This document shows positions 24,518 through 36,800 of a stretch of 64,000 nucleotides of DNA, one piece after another. The stretch is from Anisodus tanguticus. Its lineage: Eukaryota > Streptophyta > Magnoliopsida > Solanales > Solanaceae. The position numbers and the translations under genes are program-made. The notes beneath the pieces were generated by a model. That model was not told the DNA's origin and searched no databases. It saw nothing but the letters and a program-made list of their open reading frames with translations. The stretch lies in the NCBI GenBank assembly GCA_034509755.1, contig CM067548.1:15142018-15206017 (forward strand), written 5' to 3'. How positions within the stretch are numbered: position 1 is the first letter of the stretch; each line of letters opens with the position of its first letter.

Positions 24518-27500
24518 ATTTTGATAAAGTTTTTTGTGGACAAAGGATAGTCTTGTCGTGTCATTCGATTAGATTACAATGACATATATTGTTGGTATAT
24601 CCTCACCTTCAGATAATTGTATCTTTCATTTACACAATTACCTGACAGTGGTACTTTGTCTAAGCCGTTGTGTTCTGATATCCGGGCTACATCTTTATTT
24701 TCTGTATTATAATGTTCATACTATGAGGGAGTTTAGATAGAAAAGTTCGTAGGAAAGAAGCGTAAAATGATAGTGAAGGATTGGGGAATGATGAATGCCA
24801 AAGTCGAGAAAGTGAAAATATGGAGTTGGCTGAATCCAAGCACTTCTTTCTCTGTTCTTCTTTTTCTTTTCTCGATATATCCTTATATAGTACATGAGTT
24901 TTAAGCAACCCACTGGTCTAAAAATCTCTTGTCGATAAATCTCTTTTCCATTTTCGCGTAAAGCAAATTCTAAATAAGTGTTTCTGATTGAGACTAGACT
25001 CTGTTCGCATATACTGCCTTCCTCAACTGAATTCAATATTATGATCTTGATCATGCATAGATGGAATCTTCCTTCCTTGTCAAGTTAACTCCTGCTTTTA
25101 ACATCAAATATCTTAATTCATTTCCTTGTTCTTCTAAATATTCTCTCATAATTTATTTCTTCAAATATGATACTGTTACTTTGGATTACATTCCTTTTTT
25201 GTGATTTAAGAGAAGTTCTACTCTCTTTCCATGTATAGTTCTTTGTTTATCGCCCTGGTAATACATCACATTAGTAGTCATCGATCCTTGTTCCGGACTC
25301 TTTGCAAGTTCCATACATTTCTTCTTTGCCTGTGTCCGGTAGCTTAAACCGAGTTCCTTGTTGATCACCCTAGGACAAGGTGAAGAATATCCTGACTATA
25401 TAGAGCTTTATTCAATTGATCCTTCTATTAGCTTGCTTGCCATAATGAGCAATTGTATAATGGCTTGTGATAAGCTTTGCACTATTAATTTTCGATCAAC
25501 TCTAATGTTATAGACAAACTCAGTTATTATAGTATAGACTGAGAAGTCACTTAGGCGCAAATATTCCCAACCAGAATAGTTTGCAATGATACTGTAATAG
25601 TCCATATTGATCTTCAGATCATTCAATAATCCTTATATGATATGTGAATTTCAGGGGCAAATCTTCTTTTGTGTCATTAATCGATATTCTTAATCTTTGG
25701 ATCCTAATAAGTTTTCCATTATTACCTTCACTACGCATCACCGTACCTTCCAATGGTCTCTAGATAGAGTGCTTCATCTTATCACTCCTCATTCTTATAA
25801 TGTAAGAAAGAATCCCTTTACTTACACCTTTAAGAGAGGTATCATCCGACTTCTATTATGGCTAGCCACTTGTTACTTCTCTGGGTGGTTCCTTATAGTA
25901 ATTCCCTTAATGGCTCTCATTTTAATAGTACATGACTCTATGGTCCGTTATCATCCTGTTTATTACATCAGGATTTCTTACTTTTCATAACGTCTCAAAT
26001 TTACCTACTCCCCTAGTGATGTTGTGTACTTGCAAGATAGGTGCATCCTTCCTCAAAGTAAGACATTCTTTCCTGTCCATCGTTGTTTCTTCTTTTGTCG
26101 ACTTTATTTCTTGAGGGTCTGCCATATTTACTGGCTCCAGACTTATGATCTTTCATAATTAGTGTTCCCTTCATGCTAGAAGCGCATACTCAATTTTTAT
26201 AACTCCAAGATTCTTATGATCCTCCGTTTGTTAGGTATTTCTTGTGCAATTGTTTCCTTGATGAAAACTTTGACGTACTCATGTTATCTTCCAATATCAT
26301 TCATGCTAGGAGTTATCCCCTTTCTTTTTTAACTAAAGGCCTTATTTTTGCAAGGTGTTGATCCACTGGATTCCCTTCGTACTTACCATATTTTAGTCAA
26401 CGTTGTCATCTTTATTCCTCGATTTGTCTTCCTTTATACTGATGTCCTTACCCTTATGATCATAGTATTATTCTTCTTGTGAGGTCTCAAGTTCGTTCGG
26501 CTAGTCAACATCTTACTTCCTTGTTCTTATTATTTAGCTCTTTTCCTTACTGTTTGCTTAGACCATTCTTAATTACCTCATCATATACTCACACCGGGTT
26601 TCATTTATCCTTACTTGTACTCATATGTCCTTGGATGTCTTATCGATATTTACGGCAGGACTAAAGTTTGATATGTTCAAATTTAGATCATAACTGGACA
26701 CAATCCTTATTATTGAGCCAGGCTTCCTCTCCTAAATTGGTATTAGAATCCTTTCTATCCGTCGCTCATTAAATCAACTTGGATATTACCAATTGGAATT
26801 CCTTCAAAGATTCATCATCTTAGCGTACTTCTGATATCGTTACTTATAGACGTCGTAATCTAAATCTTTAGCTTTGGAAACTTAAATACCATATTTTTAC
26901 ATGTACGCCTACCTTTTATTGGTGCTCTTGTTGTTTGAAGGCATCACTCTAATTTCTTTGTCAATCTTCTTACCATTCCGGCTTTCCGTCAATCTTTTTA
27001 TGAGATGTATTCTCTGACATTGTTGAGTTGTCATAACGCTCTTACTTGTGTTTACCAGGCATCCGTTTATCTTTCTTCTTTTCTTCTTTCTTAATCATAT
27101 CATAATCGCAAATTATTTCCACTTAATGTCGAGAATCCTGCCATCTTTTACAGTGAAGAAGGTTTATTACTTGCCTTTAATTAACAAATCTCTTCCCGTT
27201 TGACGGTTCTTTCTACAGGGTTTACCCTGGTGGAGAGATTGGGATTACTACTTTATGTATAACTTTTCGCATTCCTTTTCGTCCTTCAACTACATTTTGA
27301 ACAAAGCTTTAGGTAACCCATTCCCGGAAATCCATTTTCCTTATAATTCTTCTGGAGTTTCCCTTACTTCTTTAAATTCATAAACATCCCTCTTTAGGTC
27401 ACCTCATATGTCTATATATTTTCTAGATTCCAGTATTTCTTACGCAATAGAAACTAAAGGTAATGGGTATGTATGTAACCGAGATACAGTTGATTTTTAG

Positions 27501-27749
27501 ATCACTTTACTTAGAACCTTGAACGTAGCTGCCATTTCACTCACTACCTCTTTACTTCCTTTATCTATCCATGGTCTATATATATTTTTATGAGACTCTT
27601 TCTATATCAATGGTATCCAACCAATCATAGGCATAAGCACAAGTATCCTTAATGAAATTATCAACATACCTAATTAGTTGCATAGCTATGAGTAGCATCG
27701 GGACCTGCTACTTCCCCTGACTCAATCTCGGGCATCTATACACTCAATG
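24518..27749 (-). other. Element K interior, T-rich, no recognisable gene
   Basis: About 3.2 kb between the A insertion and K gag is T-rich on the plus strand. I found no RT, RNase H, integrase or protease motif in any frame. The open stretches (24716-25054, 25697-25990) are short and lack domains. Since it lies inside K in the position of pol, K is probably a large non-autonomous element, or this stretch is another unrecognised insertion. Confidence 0.4.
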
Positions 27750-28399
27750 GATTCTGCTCCCACACCAATAACATTCCTCAGCATCACCCGGGCATTGCCC
27801 ATAATGTACCTACCCACACTGATGGCACATCGACTGATACCTCTCGGTACATTCTCTGGACCTATGGCCCAAAGCTCCACATCCACAACATTTCTCGATA
27901 TCGATTAAGCATGATCCATCATGCCTCTCCCTGCATTGTTGACAACGTGCTCTACTACTTCCGACATCTTCTAGCTCTTGCCTGATTATTACCCAGAAAA
28001 TTTTATCTAATGCCTCACTCAATGTCAATTCTTCAGAATATGCGTCCATCCCAAACCTTCTGGTTTGTTTACTGGTTACTTTTTCTCGATCTCTCAAAAG
28101 GTCTATCTTGTGGGGGCATATGAATATGACCCTGCTCAGGTAAAATAACTGGGGGGTGTTGTTGCATACACAAGACCACTCACACCTAACCCAAACGGAA
28201 ATGGAAGTTGCGCTGATGGCCTCTATATTGTGCGGGCCTTCCTATAATCTGGCACTACAACTAGAATTGAGTGCACTTGAAAGGGTGATTCCTCTGGGGC
28301 CTCCGATGGGTCCTCTTCCATATATGAATCCTCAGATGGATCTTCCTCCATAGACAGATCTTCGTCCATGGACGGGTCTTCTTCCGTTGAATAACTCAT
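27750..28399 (-). pseudogene. Element K gag with tandem cysteine clusters
   Basis: A start codon at 28397-28399 opens MSYSTEEDPSMDEDLSMEED with repeated EEDPS units. The frame is broken by stops near 28210. An open stretch at 27810-28097 ends in cysteine clusters: CQQCRERHDGSC, CCGCGALGHRSREC (a CCHC zinc knuckle) and CHQCG; another CYWCG-type cluster follows near 27760. Such clusters bind RNA in gag. Protease and pol do not follow. A MITE sits immediately upstream of the start codon. Confidence 0.7.
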
Positions 28400-28400
28400 A

Positions 28401-28663
28401 CTCCCTCCATTTCAATTTATGTGAACCTTTTCAAAGTACGAGGGTCAAACTTTATAACTTTGACCTTAAATTTTGACATAGATTTTTCAATTTTGTAAAA
28501 AAATGTAATTTATATATTTAAAAACTACATTAAAAGCACTATAAGTCATGATAATTTATAATTAAAATAATTTAGAAAAAAAATGTAATAACAATATCGT
28601 CAAGGAACCACCTCATAGATTCCCCAAATAGTAAAGGGTTCACATAAATTGAAATAGATGGAG
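28401..28663. mobile_element. Stowaway-type MITE (263 bp)
   Basis: Terminal inverted repeats CTCCCTCCATTTCAATTTAT and its near complement ATAAATTGAAATAGATGGAG bound a 263-bp AT-rich element. TA is duplicated on both sides (28399-28400 and 28664-28665). Ends, length and target site fit Stowaway (Tc1/mariner-derived) MITEs. It has no coding capacity and would be moved by a transposase in trans. The TA on the left overlaps the K gag start codon. Confidence 0.93.
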
Positions 28664-28989
28664 TATTTCTTTCGTGTGATCTTATATTTCTTGGATCCAT
28701 GTCAATGGGTGGCTATCGGCTAGTACCTTCTCCCACATTTCTGACCCAATTCCTGTTATTAGTACTTTCCTTAGATATTGGCATTACTGAAAAGGAAGAT
28801 CAAGATGAAAAGATGAGGATTTAGTGACTTACGACTTTGATCCTAACACACAATTTAGATTTTTCAAGAAAGGTAACATCCTAAATGCCCTGTTGCCTCC
28901 TATTTATAAGTGTGGTGCGTGACACACCCCTAAGCAAGACTCTAGACACGGCTTGTAAACTCCCTTAGGATTGACCTGCTCTGATACCA
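28664..28989 (-). promoter_or_regulatory. Element K leader and primer binding site
   Basis: Bases 28978-28989 read TGGTATCAGAGC on the minus strand, a perfect initiator-Met primer site, three bases from the LTR at 28993. The 310-base leader on its left has no frame; it leads through the MITE to the K gag start. Confidence 0.85.
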
Positions 28990-29135
28990 CTTTGTCACAC
29001 CCCAACCTTGGGGGTGTGACTGGCACCCGATGTCCTAAGGCCTGAGCATATCGATCACGACACCTAAGAGATATACAATAACTCATGACCCAACAAGGCC
29101 TCTGAACCTACTCAACTGAATAAGGACATAGACAC

Positions 29136-31670
29136 TGTCACGACCCGACCCGACGGGCAGCGACTAACCGCCCTAATGACGTCATTATACTAACCTGTCA
29201 CACATAATCAAACTAACACTTAATGAGTCTGAAATCCGGCAGCATAACGCTGCAATAACAACATATGCCAGGGTAGGCAAGCCGACAAGGCTGCCTTTAC
29301 CCCCGAATGTACCTGCCTCTTGAGGAGTCACAACTAGCTAACACAATATACAGGCACGCCGACAAGGCTCCCAACATATAATATAACAGGTAAGCCGACA
29401 AGGCTGCCAACAGATAATATTACATATACATGGGAACACCCCCAACATAGAGTACAATAATATGGCTGACCGAAATAGATTTCGACCCTTACACCAGTGA
29501 AACCCACAACTGTCTACAGACCTCTACAAGAAGGATAATGACATATGACGGGACAGGGCCCCGTCATGCCCCCTAAATATACAAAATTCAAAATAATAGG
29601 GTTCTGTACCCAAAATGACAAAGCTCTGAATCAAATGAGCTTCCCAACCTGCTGAGTAGGAACCTAGGCCTAAGGTTCACCAAACTGAAAACTTGTACCT
29701 GCGGGCATGAAAAGCAGCCCCCGAGGAAAGGGGGTCAATACGAAATAATGTACCGAGTATGTAAAACATGAAGCCGTGAAAGAGATCATAAGTAGCCAAC
29801 GAAAAATAAGAGATCAGTATAAAAATCAGGATCCAAATCCAACTGTGCCATAAACAATAAAAGTTAGTTGCCTTATAAAAATGAGAGTCAAGTCAAGAAA
29901 ACATGAGTGCCTATCCATATACATATATATATCTGTAACGTAACCCGGCACACTAGTGCGGGACTCGGTGGAATCATATCATAACCCGGCCCATACTGGG
30001 ACTCGGTGAAGTCATATCGTAACTCGGCCCATGCTGGGACTCGGTAAAGTCATATCGTAACCCGGCCCATGCTGGGACTCGGTAAAGTCATATCTCATCT
30101 ATGGATCCATCCTACGTAACCCGCCCTCTAGTGAGGGTCTCGGTGAAAAAATGCAAGGCTGTGCATGAACATAACCCGGCCCGGGACTCGGTGAGGTGAA
30201 GTAGTAACACTTAGCACGAGTAGATATCATGAGTAACCATATGCAAGTAAAAATTATCATTTGACTCTCAATAAAATCATTATAATAATGTCATAATAAA
30301 CTCTTTGCTAAAATATCATAGGCACTTCTCATAACAATCCTCTTTAGGAATTAAACTATATAAGAATCAAGTACGTCCGCCGTACTTTCATTAAATCATG
30401 CCAAAAGAAAGAAGTAAGGGTTTCACATACCTCTTAGACGAACTAATCAACTCAATATTATAGTACGTCTCGTTTTAGAACTTCAACCTTGTTGTCGAAT
30501 TTATCTAAGTTCCGCGGGTCCTTGTAAGCCCCTATGAATGCTTATCTACATCATATGGATGATTTAAATCATAATCAACTCACATACTAAAAATAGATTC
30601 TTAGGGATATTCTAACGAACACCTTAACCGCGTAGAACCTATATTCCTTCTACATCGAAATCTAAACATAAAGCGAAACATCCAGCCCCCTTAATCCTTC
30701 TTCTTATACTACTACAATCTTCAAAACAGTACAATAATTTCACATGCAATTTCCAGTAACTCTCAGTAATGGCAGTCCCAACAACACCCAACCCAAATTC
30801 ACATTTTCGACAATCGTCTTTAGAACTAACAGCAAGAAATGACTTCTGAAAATTGTACCAACTATTAAGAACAAGAAAGGTTACCTCTCTGTTAGACGCA
30901 GTGACGAGAATCACCGGAAAACCTTACGCTTGCACCGGATTCCGACAAACAGAAATAGAACCAAAAATCGATTCGCGCCAGAATTCTTTCGTACTCAAGG
31001 TTCTTGTAAAGCTTCTGAGTTTCTAAGCTTGTTAATGGTTTCGGTTCTACTAGAATCTAAACCCAGAACACCAAGAATTCTCCCTTCGCTGGTTATAAGA
31101 AAGCTCACAGAAATCCATCGATTTTGGTCAAAAATTTTAGAAAACCCATCAACCGAGCTTGTTCCCTCTGCCAGAAAAGAATTTAATGGAGGAGATTTGG
31201 TAGAGATGAAGAGAACACTAAAGGATCCATGGTTGTTCATTATAGAGAAGAGAGAGTTGGTCGACTGATTTGGGGTCTTGTCACTCCCAAATCGGTTATA
31301 AGAGTACACGTACCAAATCCCACTATAAATTGTCCCCTCCCTAATTAATTAATCCCACAATTAATTAATTATACACACAATTAAATTCTCGGTCTCCTAT
31401 TATTTAAATCCCGACGATTAATAAAATCCTCTCATGTCAATATATAATCCCTGTAATAAAATACCAGTCTATAATCTCTTCGGGGATACACAATTATTAT
31501 TATTACACAACGCCGCCACATTATCAAATCAAAAATTCTTTCGGGATCACGTCCTTCTATATACTAATCCTCTTATTAATATACACAAGTACAACGAAAA
31601 TTTTCTCGGGTCCGGGTCTACTCACCTACGTTATGAGTTCAACCTCTACCCAAAAATACGGGGTGTTACA
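29136..31670 (-). mobile_element. Solo LTR (2,535 bp) nested in the K LTR
   Basis: It begins TGTCACGACCCGACCCG and ends CGGGGTGTTACA, with perfect target duplication GACAC at 29131-29135 and 31671-31675. The K LTR sequence is continuous across it. I place it on the minus strand because the reverse complement ends in GGGTCGTGACA, the usual sense 3' end. There is no interior or second LTR, so recombination between two LTRs removed the body. Frames 30639-31309 inside it have no recognised domain. Confidence 0.93.
29940..30096. repeat. 39-bp tandem repeat x 4 in the solo LTR
   Basis: Units read AACCCGGCCCATGCTGGGAC followed by TCGGTAAAGTCATATCGT, with few changes. A related ACCGAG...GGGTA motif, in the other orientation, recurs near 63916-63990 in the right-hand LTR, so the repeat is typical of this LTR family. 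Confidence 0.85.
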
Positions 31671-32189
31671 GACACCTACACTCATACAAGGCCCAAACCA
31701 TACATGTATATAAAAAGGCCAACATAAACATAACACATATATTAGAGAGGCCGATAAGGCTTCACACGACCATAATACACAACATGACTATCTACAAGCC
31801 TCTAAAGAGTATACTGACTACAATCGGTCGGGACAGGGCCCTGCCATACCCAACTATATATATATATGCATATCTATCATACCTATCATCTTACTGTACA
31901 ACTCAAAAATAATGGAGCGTGTCGACCTCCAGCTGAGTCGAGTCCTACTGTGAGGAAATCATCTATTGCTCTATCTGTACCTGCAGTATGAATGCAGTAT
32001 CCCCGGAAAGAGACATCAGTACGAAAGATGTACTTAATATGTAAGGCTGAAGCTATAAATAAGTACAATGCTATAAATGAAACATGAACTGAAACTGTAA
32101 CTGAATATACAACTATAAGATAAAGCTGTGGAAATACAACTCATACTCTAAGTGCCTCTGTGTGTCAGAATATGCATAAATGAAATGTA

Positions 32190-32345
32190 ATTGCATATAT
32201 AACGTCGTAGGCGTCTATAGGCTATATCATCGGTCTCATGTATGTATAAACTGCGTATATAACACCATAGGCCTCTGGACAATATCATAAATCTCATATA
32301 TGTATAACTACGTATATAACGCCATAAGCGTAGGAGGGCAATATA
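32190..32345. repeat. 60-bp tandem repeat x 3 in the K 5' LTR
   Basis: Same units as 16509-16675, each with a TATATAAC...CCATA core. A short TA run (32341-32361) follows in this copy only. Confidence 0.8.
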
Positions 32346-33783
32346 TATATATATATATAATGAATACATATGATGACCTCTTATGGAATATAAAATACTC
32401 TTTTGAATCTGTCGGAGTGACGTAAGGTCGTTGCACCTCCGACTCCCTTATGAGGGTTAATACATCGCTTGATTACTCTTTCAATGACTCTATAGGAACC
32501 ATAAATCACATTGTAAGCTTAACTTTTAGGAAGAAATAAGGAGTCAAAAAAATGCTTTGGCACGATAACGTAATCTTGACGAAGAATGGTAATACACAAC
32601 AACACACTCACATGAGAATTACCAGCACCTTCGTAAGGACTTTAGAATAAAGTGCTTATCGAATTTCATTTCGTAATAATCGTTTCAATATGATCAGGCC
32701 AAAGAGAAAGAAGTGAGCCTTACATTTCTTGTCCATGATGCTACAATCATCCTACCAGTCCTCACACTTCATATGGGTGATTACCTATATCACATAAAAA
32801 TCGATATCAATATTGAATGCAAATTCCATAGAAAGATTCATGTAAGTATCTTATCGACAACTTCGAACACCTCAGAATCTTAAATTCTTTTACAAGGGAT
32901 ACTCATGTAATTCAGTCTCACGGTTTCATCAAAAATACCCTTTCCATAGAAACTCATTTAGGTGTTTTTTGACAACTCTAAGCATAAACGACTCTTTAAG
33001 CTTTTCTTATATGAAAGTCTTATGTGATTCAATTTCACAACCCTTTAAACCATACTCTTCTTAATCCATAACGTGCACAATCAATCCAATTATCCAATTC
33101 CCTTCATACATAGAGTAAAATAGTCCAACAACTTCTACTATGAAGAATTCATAAGTTTACAAAGTTTGGATCATGAAATTCCTTTCTTAACTTTCTCCAA
33201 ATCATCAATTAAGTGTAAACATAAGTAGAAGATGATAAAACATACCTTAACACATCATAATCCTCACAAAATTGAGTACTTTACTCGAAGGGTTTTTGAA
33301 ATTAGTTCCTCAATAAGATGGCAATTCCTAAGATGATCACGTGGTTTGTCACGAACTTCTTACGGATTATGGCCTTGATTTCGTATTGGGGTGATGTGGT
33401 ATGATAGAGAGAGCTAAGGAGAGGTTTTTGGGACTATTTTGGGGCAAAAATGAGGGTTCTAGGCCGAAGATCCAATTTAAACTCGTAATCAAATAAGTAC
33501 CGCCGTCAATTTTCCCTTCAAACTTCCATGAAAATTGACAGCTCAGGGTGGGCAATTTGACGGTCCATCAAACATTTGATGGTCCATCAACCATCCCGTC
33601 AAGTTGCCAAATTTCTTGTTTTCATCGAAATGTACTTCATTCGATCCGTTTAACTCCCAAACACTCTGGTACCTTCATAAATAAGCTGTAAATATTTATT
33701 ATCCTTCCCAAATACCGTACCTCTTCCAAGGACTTCGGTATCTATTGACGACACGGTGGAACATGAAACTACGGGGTGTAACA

Positions 33784-34182
33784 AATGTGGAAGATAAAAA
33801 GAAAGGATAAAGAAGAAGAGATAAAGTGGAAAACATCATGATGGTATAATGATTAGAATGATGATGAGCTAATGATTAGTTGAATTGTAAATGAAAAGAT
33901 CAATAATCATAACGTGTGACAACAATTGAAGATGGAGACATTAGAATTGGCAAAAGCAAAGTTTAAAGTAGTTGGCACATTTCCTCGCTGGGCGAAGCCC
34001 ATAGGCAGGCACTGCCTTGCTGTGTTGCTCACTCACTGAGGCCACAGTTTCAAAAATTAACTCTTCCAATTTATTTTAGACTGAGTTATTTTATTTGGGA
34101 TTTTTTTCTACACTAATAAATAATTCATAAAATAGGTTTTTACATAATTTCAGACAACTTATGACCGCGAGTTCAGAACATT
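33784..34182 (+). mobile_element. Athila-like LTR, middle part
   Basis: AT-rich sequence between the K insertion and the duplicated LTR portion. It contains CCTCGCTGGGCGAAGCC near 33985 but no frame. I read it as the part of the Athila-like LTR that is missing from the second copy at 35299. Confidence 0.35.
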
Positions 34183-35023
34183 TGATGGAGGGAGAGACAG
34201 GAACCGCCGTGGAGGTCGAATATTATTGGGTTCTACCTTTTCATCTCCTTATTACTAGTTTTTGTATTTTCTTTGGATGATTCATTATTTTTCCACCATG
34301 TCTATGTAGAGCTAAACTTCTCATTATAGGGTTGTGGTAAACCATGAATATTGATGTTTGATGATTATTTCCTATTTTAATACGAGTTATTGATCTTGAT
34401 TGTTTCTTTAATTTTGTGCATAATTTCTTGATTGTTTGTCTAACGGTTAGGTTCTATCGACTATTTAATATCGTGCTTGGGAAAGACCATATTAGATTAG
34501 AGAAGGGTTAAAGAGAGCTTGATCTAATTATCCCTAAAGTAGGGCTAGGATATGAATATACCTAGACACCGCATTCAATTAAATATGATGGATGAATTGT
34601 GTTCTTAACAGGTCAATTCTATAGGAATATACGCGGCGAACTATTCAGAATCGGCAGGTAGTAGATTGGGAGAATGCTACACAATTAATAATCCAGTTAA
34701 TTAGCAATAATCGATAATTCGGATTAAGGAGAAATAGTTTGAGAGCTCAATAAGATTGGTGAACCAACCACAACCCTAGAACATTCATATCATTGATAAC
34801 ATAAAAACCTTATCTTTCTTAGTTAAAGTTCATTCTTGTTTTCTTTTATTTTAGTTAGTCTATAATTATGGTCATCGAATTTCATCTCTTGTTTATATAA
34901 TTAGAATTAGTTTAATTTATTTGACGGTTAATCACAAGTCCCTGTGGGTTCGACATCCGATTTATAAAATTACTATATTACTTGTACGGCCACGTATACT
35001 TGCGTGTGTGTTTGGGATCAACA
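34183..35023 (+). mobile_element. Athila-like LTR, copy 1 (3' part)
   Basis: TGATGGAGGGAGAG at 34183 to GGGATCAACA at 35023 repeats at 35299-36138 with the same order of blocks (ACTATTTAATATCGTGCTTG, GGAAAGACCATATTAGATTA, AACAGGTCAATTC). The end is followed directly by an Asp-type primer site, which fixes the plus orientation. No purine tract lies left of 34183, so the point where the two copies start to match may be a breakpoint rather than a true LTR end. Confidence 0.75.
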
Positions 35024-35027
35024 AGTT

Positions 35028-35047
35028 TTTGGCATCGTTGTCGGGGA
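35028..35047 (+). promoter_or_regulatory. Primer binding site, tRNA-Asp type
   Basis: TTTGGCATCGTTGTCGGGGA differs by two C-to-T type changes from TTTGGCGCCGTTGCCGGGGA, the Asp-tRNA primer site common in plant Athila/Tat elements. It lies four bases after the LTR end. All other primer sites seen in the window are initiator-Met type. Confidence 0.85.
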
Positions 35048-35298
35048 CTTAAAAATTAACTATTTATCTATATTATACTCTTCTTGTCGTCTACTCAAAG
35101 AAATTATTTTATTTATTTTTATTAAATATTTTGAGTATTCTTCTTGACATGACATATTGGAACAAAAATTAGTCAAATGGTGGTTGTTCTTGTTGTGGTG
35201 ATCCTTGTGTGATATGTGGAGGACCCCATTTGTGGCCACACTGTGATAATATTTTTGGGAACGGGTTGTGTGCACCTCCCCAATCCTTTGTGTACTTT
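35048..35298 (+). pseudogene. Athila-like gag start, truncated
   Basis: A short frame starts at ATG near 35149 (MTYWNKN, stop, SNGGCSCCGDPCVICGG) and holds a knuckle-like CVICGGPHLWPHC near 35213-35251. It runs to VYF and a stop made by the first bases of the second LTR copy at 35299. Everything else of gag-pol is gone, leaving 275 bases between the two LTR copies. Confidence 0.6.
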
Positions 35299-36138
35299 TG
35301 ATGGAGGGAGAGTCAGGAGCCATCGTGGAGGCCAAAGATTATTGGTTTCTACCTTTTCTTCTACTCACTACTAGTTTTTGTTTGTTCTTTGGATGATTCG
35401 TTGTTTTTCTTTCATGTCTATGTGGAACTAAACTTCTTGTTCTAGGGTTGTGGTAAATCATGAATATTGATGTTTGATGATTATTTCCTATCTCAATACG
35501 AGTTGTTCATCTTGATTGTTTCTTTAATTTTGTGCATAATTACTTGATTGTTTGGCCAACAGTTAGGTTCTATCGACTATTTAATAACGTGCTTAGGAAA
35601 GACCATATTAGATTAGAGAAGGATTAAAGAGAGCGTGATCTGATTATTCCTAAATTAGGGCTAGGATTTGTGTCTAGGATAGGAATATACCGAGACACCG
35701 TGTTCAATTAAATATCGTGGATGAATTGCGTTCTTAACAGGTCAATTCCATAGGAATATAGGTGGCGAACTGTTCTGAATCGGCGGGTAGTAGTTCGGGA
35801 GAATGCTACACGATTAATAATCTGATTAATTAGCAATCATCGATAATTTGGATTAAGGAGAAATAGTTCGAGATCTCAATAGGATTGATGAAACAACCAC
35901 AACCTTGGAACATTCATATCATTGACAACATAAAAACCTTCTCTTTCATATTAAAGTTCATTCTTGTTTTCTTTTATTTTAGTTAGTCTATAATTATAAT
36001 CATCGAATTTCATCTCTTGATTAGATAATTATAATTAGTTTAGTTTAGTTGACGGTTAATCACATGTTCCTGTGGGTTTGACATCCGATTTACAAAATAA
36101 CTATATTACATGGTCTGTGTGTGCGTTTTGGAGTAACA
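35299..36138 (+). mobile_element. Athila-like LTR, copy 2
   Basis: Repeats 34183-35023 and ends GGAGTAACA at 36138. It starts without the 5' part of the LTR and without a preceding purine tract. Beyond 36138 the gag of element J begins mid-gene, so this copy is joined to J without a target duplication that I can find. Confidence 0.75.
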
Positions 36139-36800
36139 ACTGAAGTGGTAAGGTGGGATTGGCTGCATTCCATCTTCTAGGTGAGGCACATTTATGGTAT
36201 CACCAAGTAGAACAAGAGTATCACTCAGTTGACTGGTCGAAATTCTAGGAATATTGTACTCTCAGGTTTGGGCCTCCATTGGGAAGTAATCCATTAGGTC
36301 ATCCGGTAAAGTTGATGCAAATGGGCTCAATTGAGGAATATTAGTGCCAATTTCAAGAATGGTTAGCCAGGGCCAACAAGTATGTTTGTGTAGACCATCA
36401 AGGTAGTCTCTTTACTGCCGGCCTAATATATTCCCTTCGGCTTGATGTTGAGGTGCAGAGTCCACCAGACGCGGTTCATGCCATGAATATAGCTCGAGCA
36501 TTCAAGAAAAAAACAAAAGGTAATGGGGGCAACATCTTCTCAAAGGAGATCTGGCAAGAGACTAAAGGTTATTTCAGTACTACTGAAACTTCAACAATTC
36601 CAACTCGTAAGAGCAATAATGCACTAGGAAGGTTATCGAACAAAAATTGTAAGTTCATCTGCTCCTTTTATAAAAAAATTGACAATGGCGGAAATGGCGG
36701 AGAGAAGGGCAAATGGATTGTGTTATAAATGTGATGAACTGTATTCGACTGGACATCAATGTAAGATGTTTTATTTGTTGGAACTGAGACAAATGATGAA
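36139..36800 (+). pseudogene. Element J gag
   Basis: Translation gives GLAAFHLLGEAHLWYHQVEQ near 36155-36215, VDWSKF, RFGPPLGSNPLGHPVK near 36268-36315, a region ending PDAVHAMNIARAFKKK near 36459-36510 and a basic linker. The zinc knuckle CYKCDELYSTGHQC lies near 36720-36760, a spacing typical of one chromovirus-type gag group. Stops (for example at 36247) and frameshifts break it. The N-terminus is missing at the Athila-like junction. Confidence 0.8.

Larger units (their letters stand above)
28993..33783 (-). mobile_element. Element K 5' LTR, interrupted by a solo LTR
   Basis: The LTR runs TGTCACACCCC at 28993 to GGGTGTAACA at 33783 and repeats 15879-18159. Without the 2,540-base insert and its duplicated target it is about 2.25 kb, close to the other copy. 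The right flank is AATGT (33784-33788), the same as left of the 3' LTR (15874-15878). The outer limits make K 17.9 kb, including nested A, MITE and solo LTR. Confidence 0.9.

Noticed and set aside
18576..24522. Target duplication for element A
   Set aside because: CGTGA on the left does not match TTAAT or ATTTT on the right for any plausible end.
24518..27749. Decayed pol of element K
   Set aside because: I looked for RT, RNase H, protease and integrase motifs in the minus frames and found none; left as unassigned.
30639..31309. Possible host gene (frames of about 90-112 codons on both strands)
   Set aside because: The whole segment lies inside the solo LTR; this is probably the LTR promoter and leader region.
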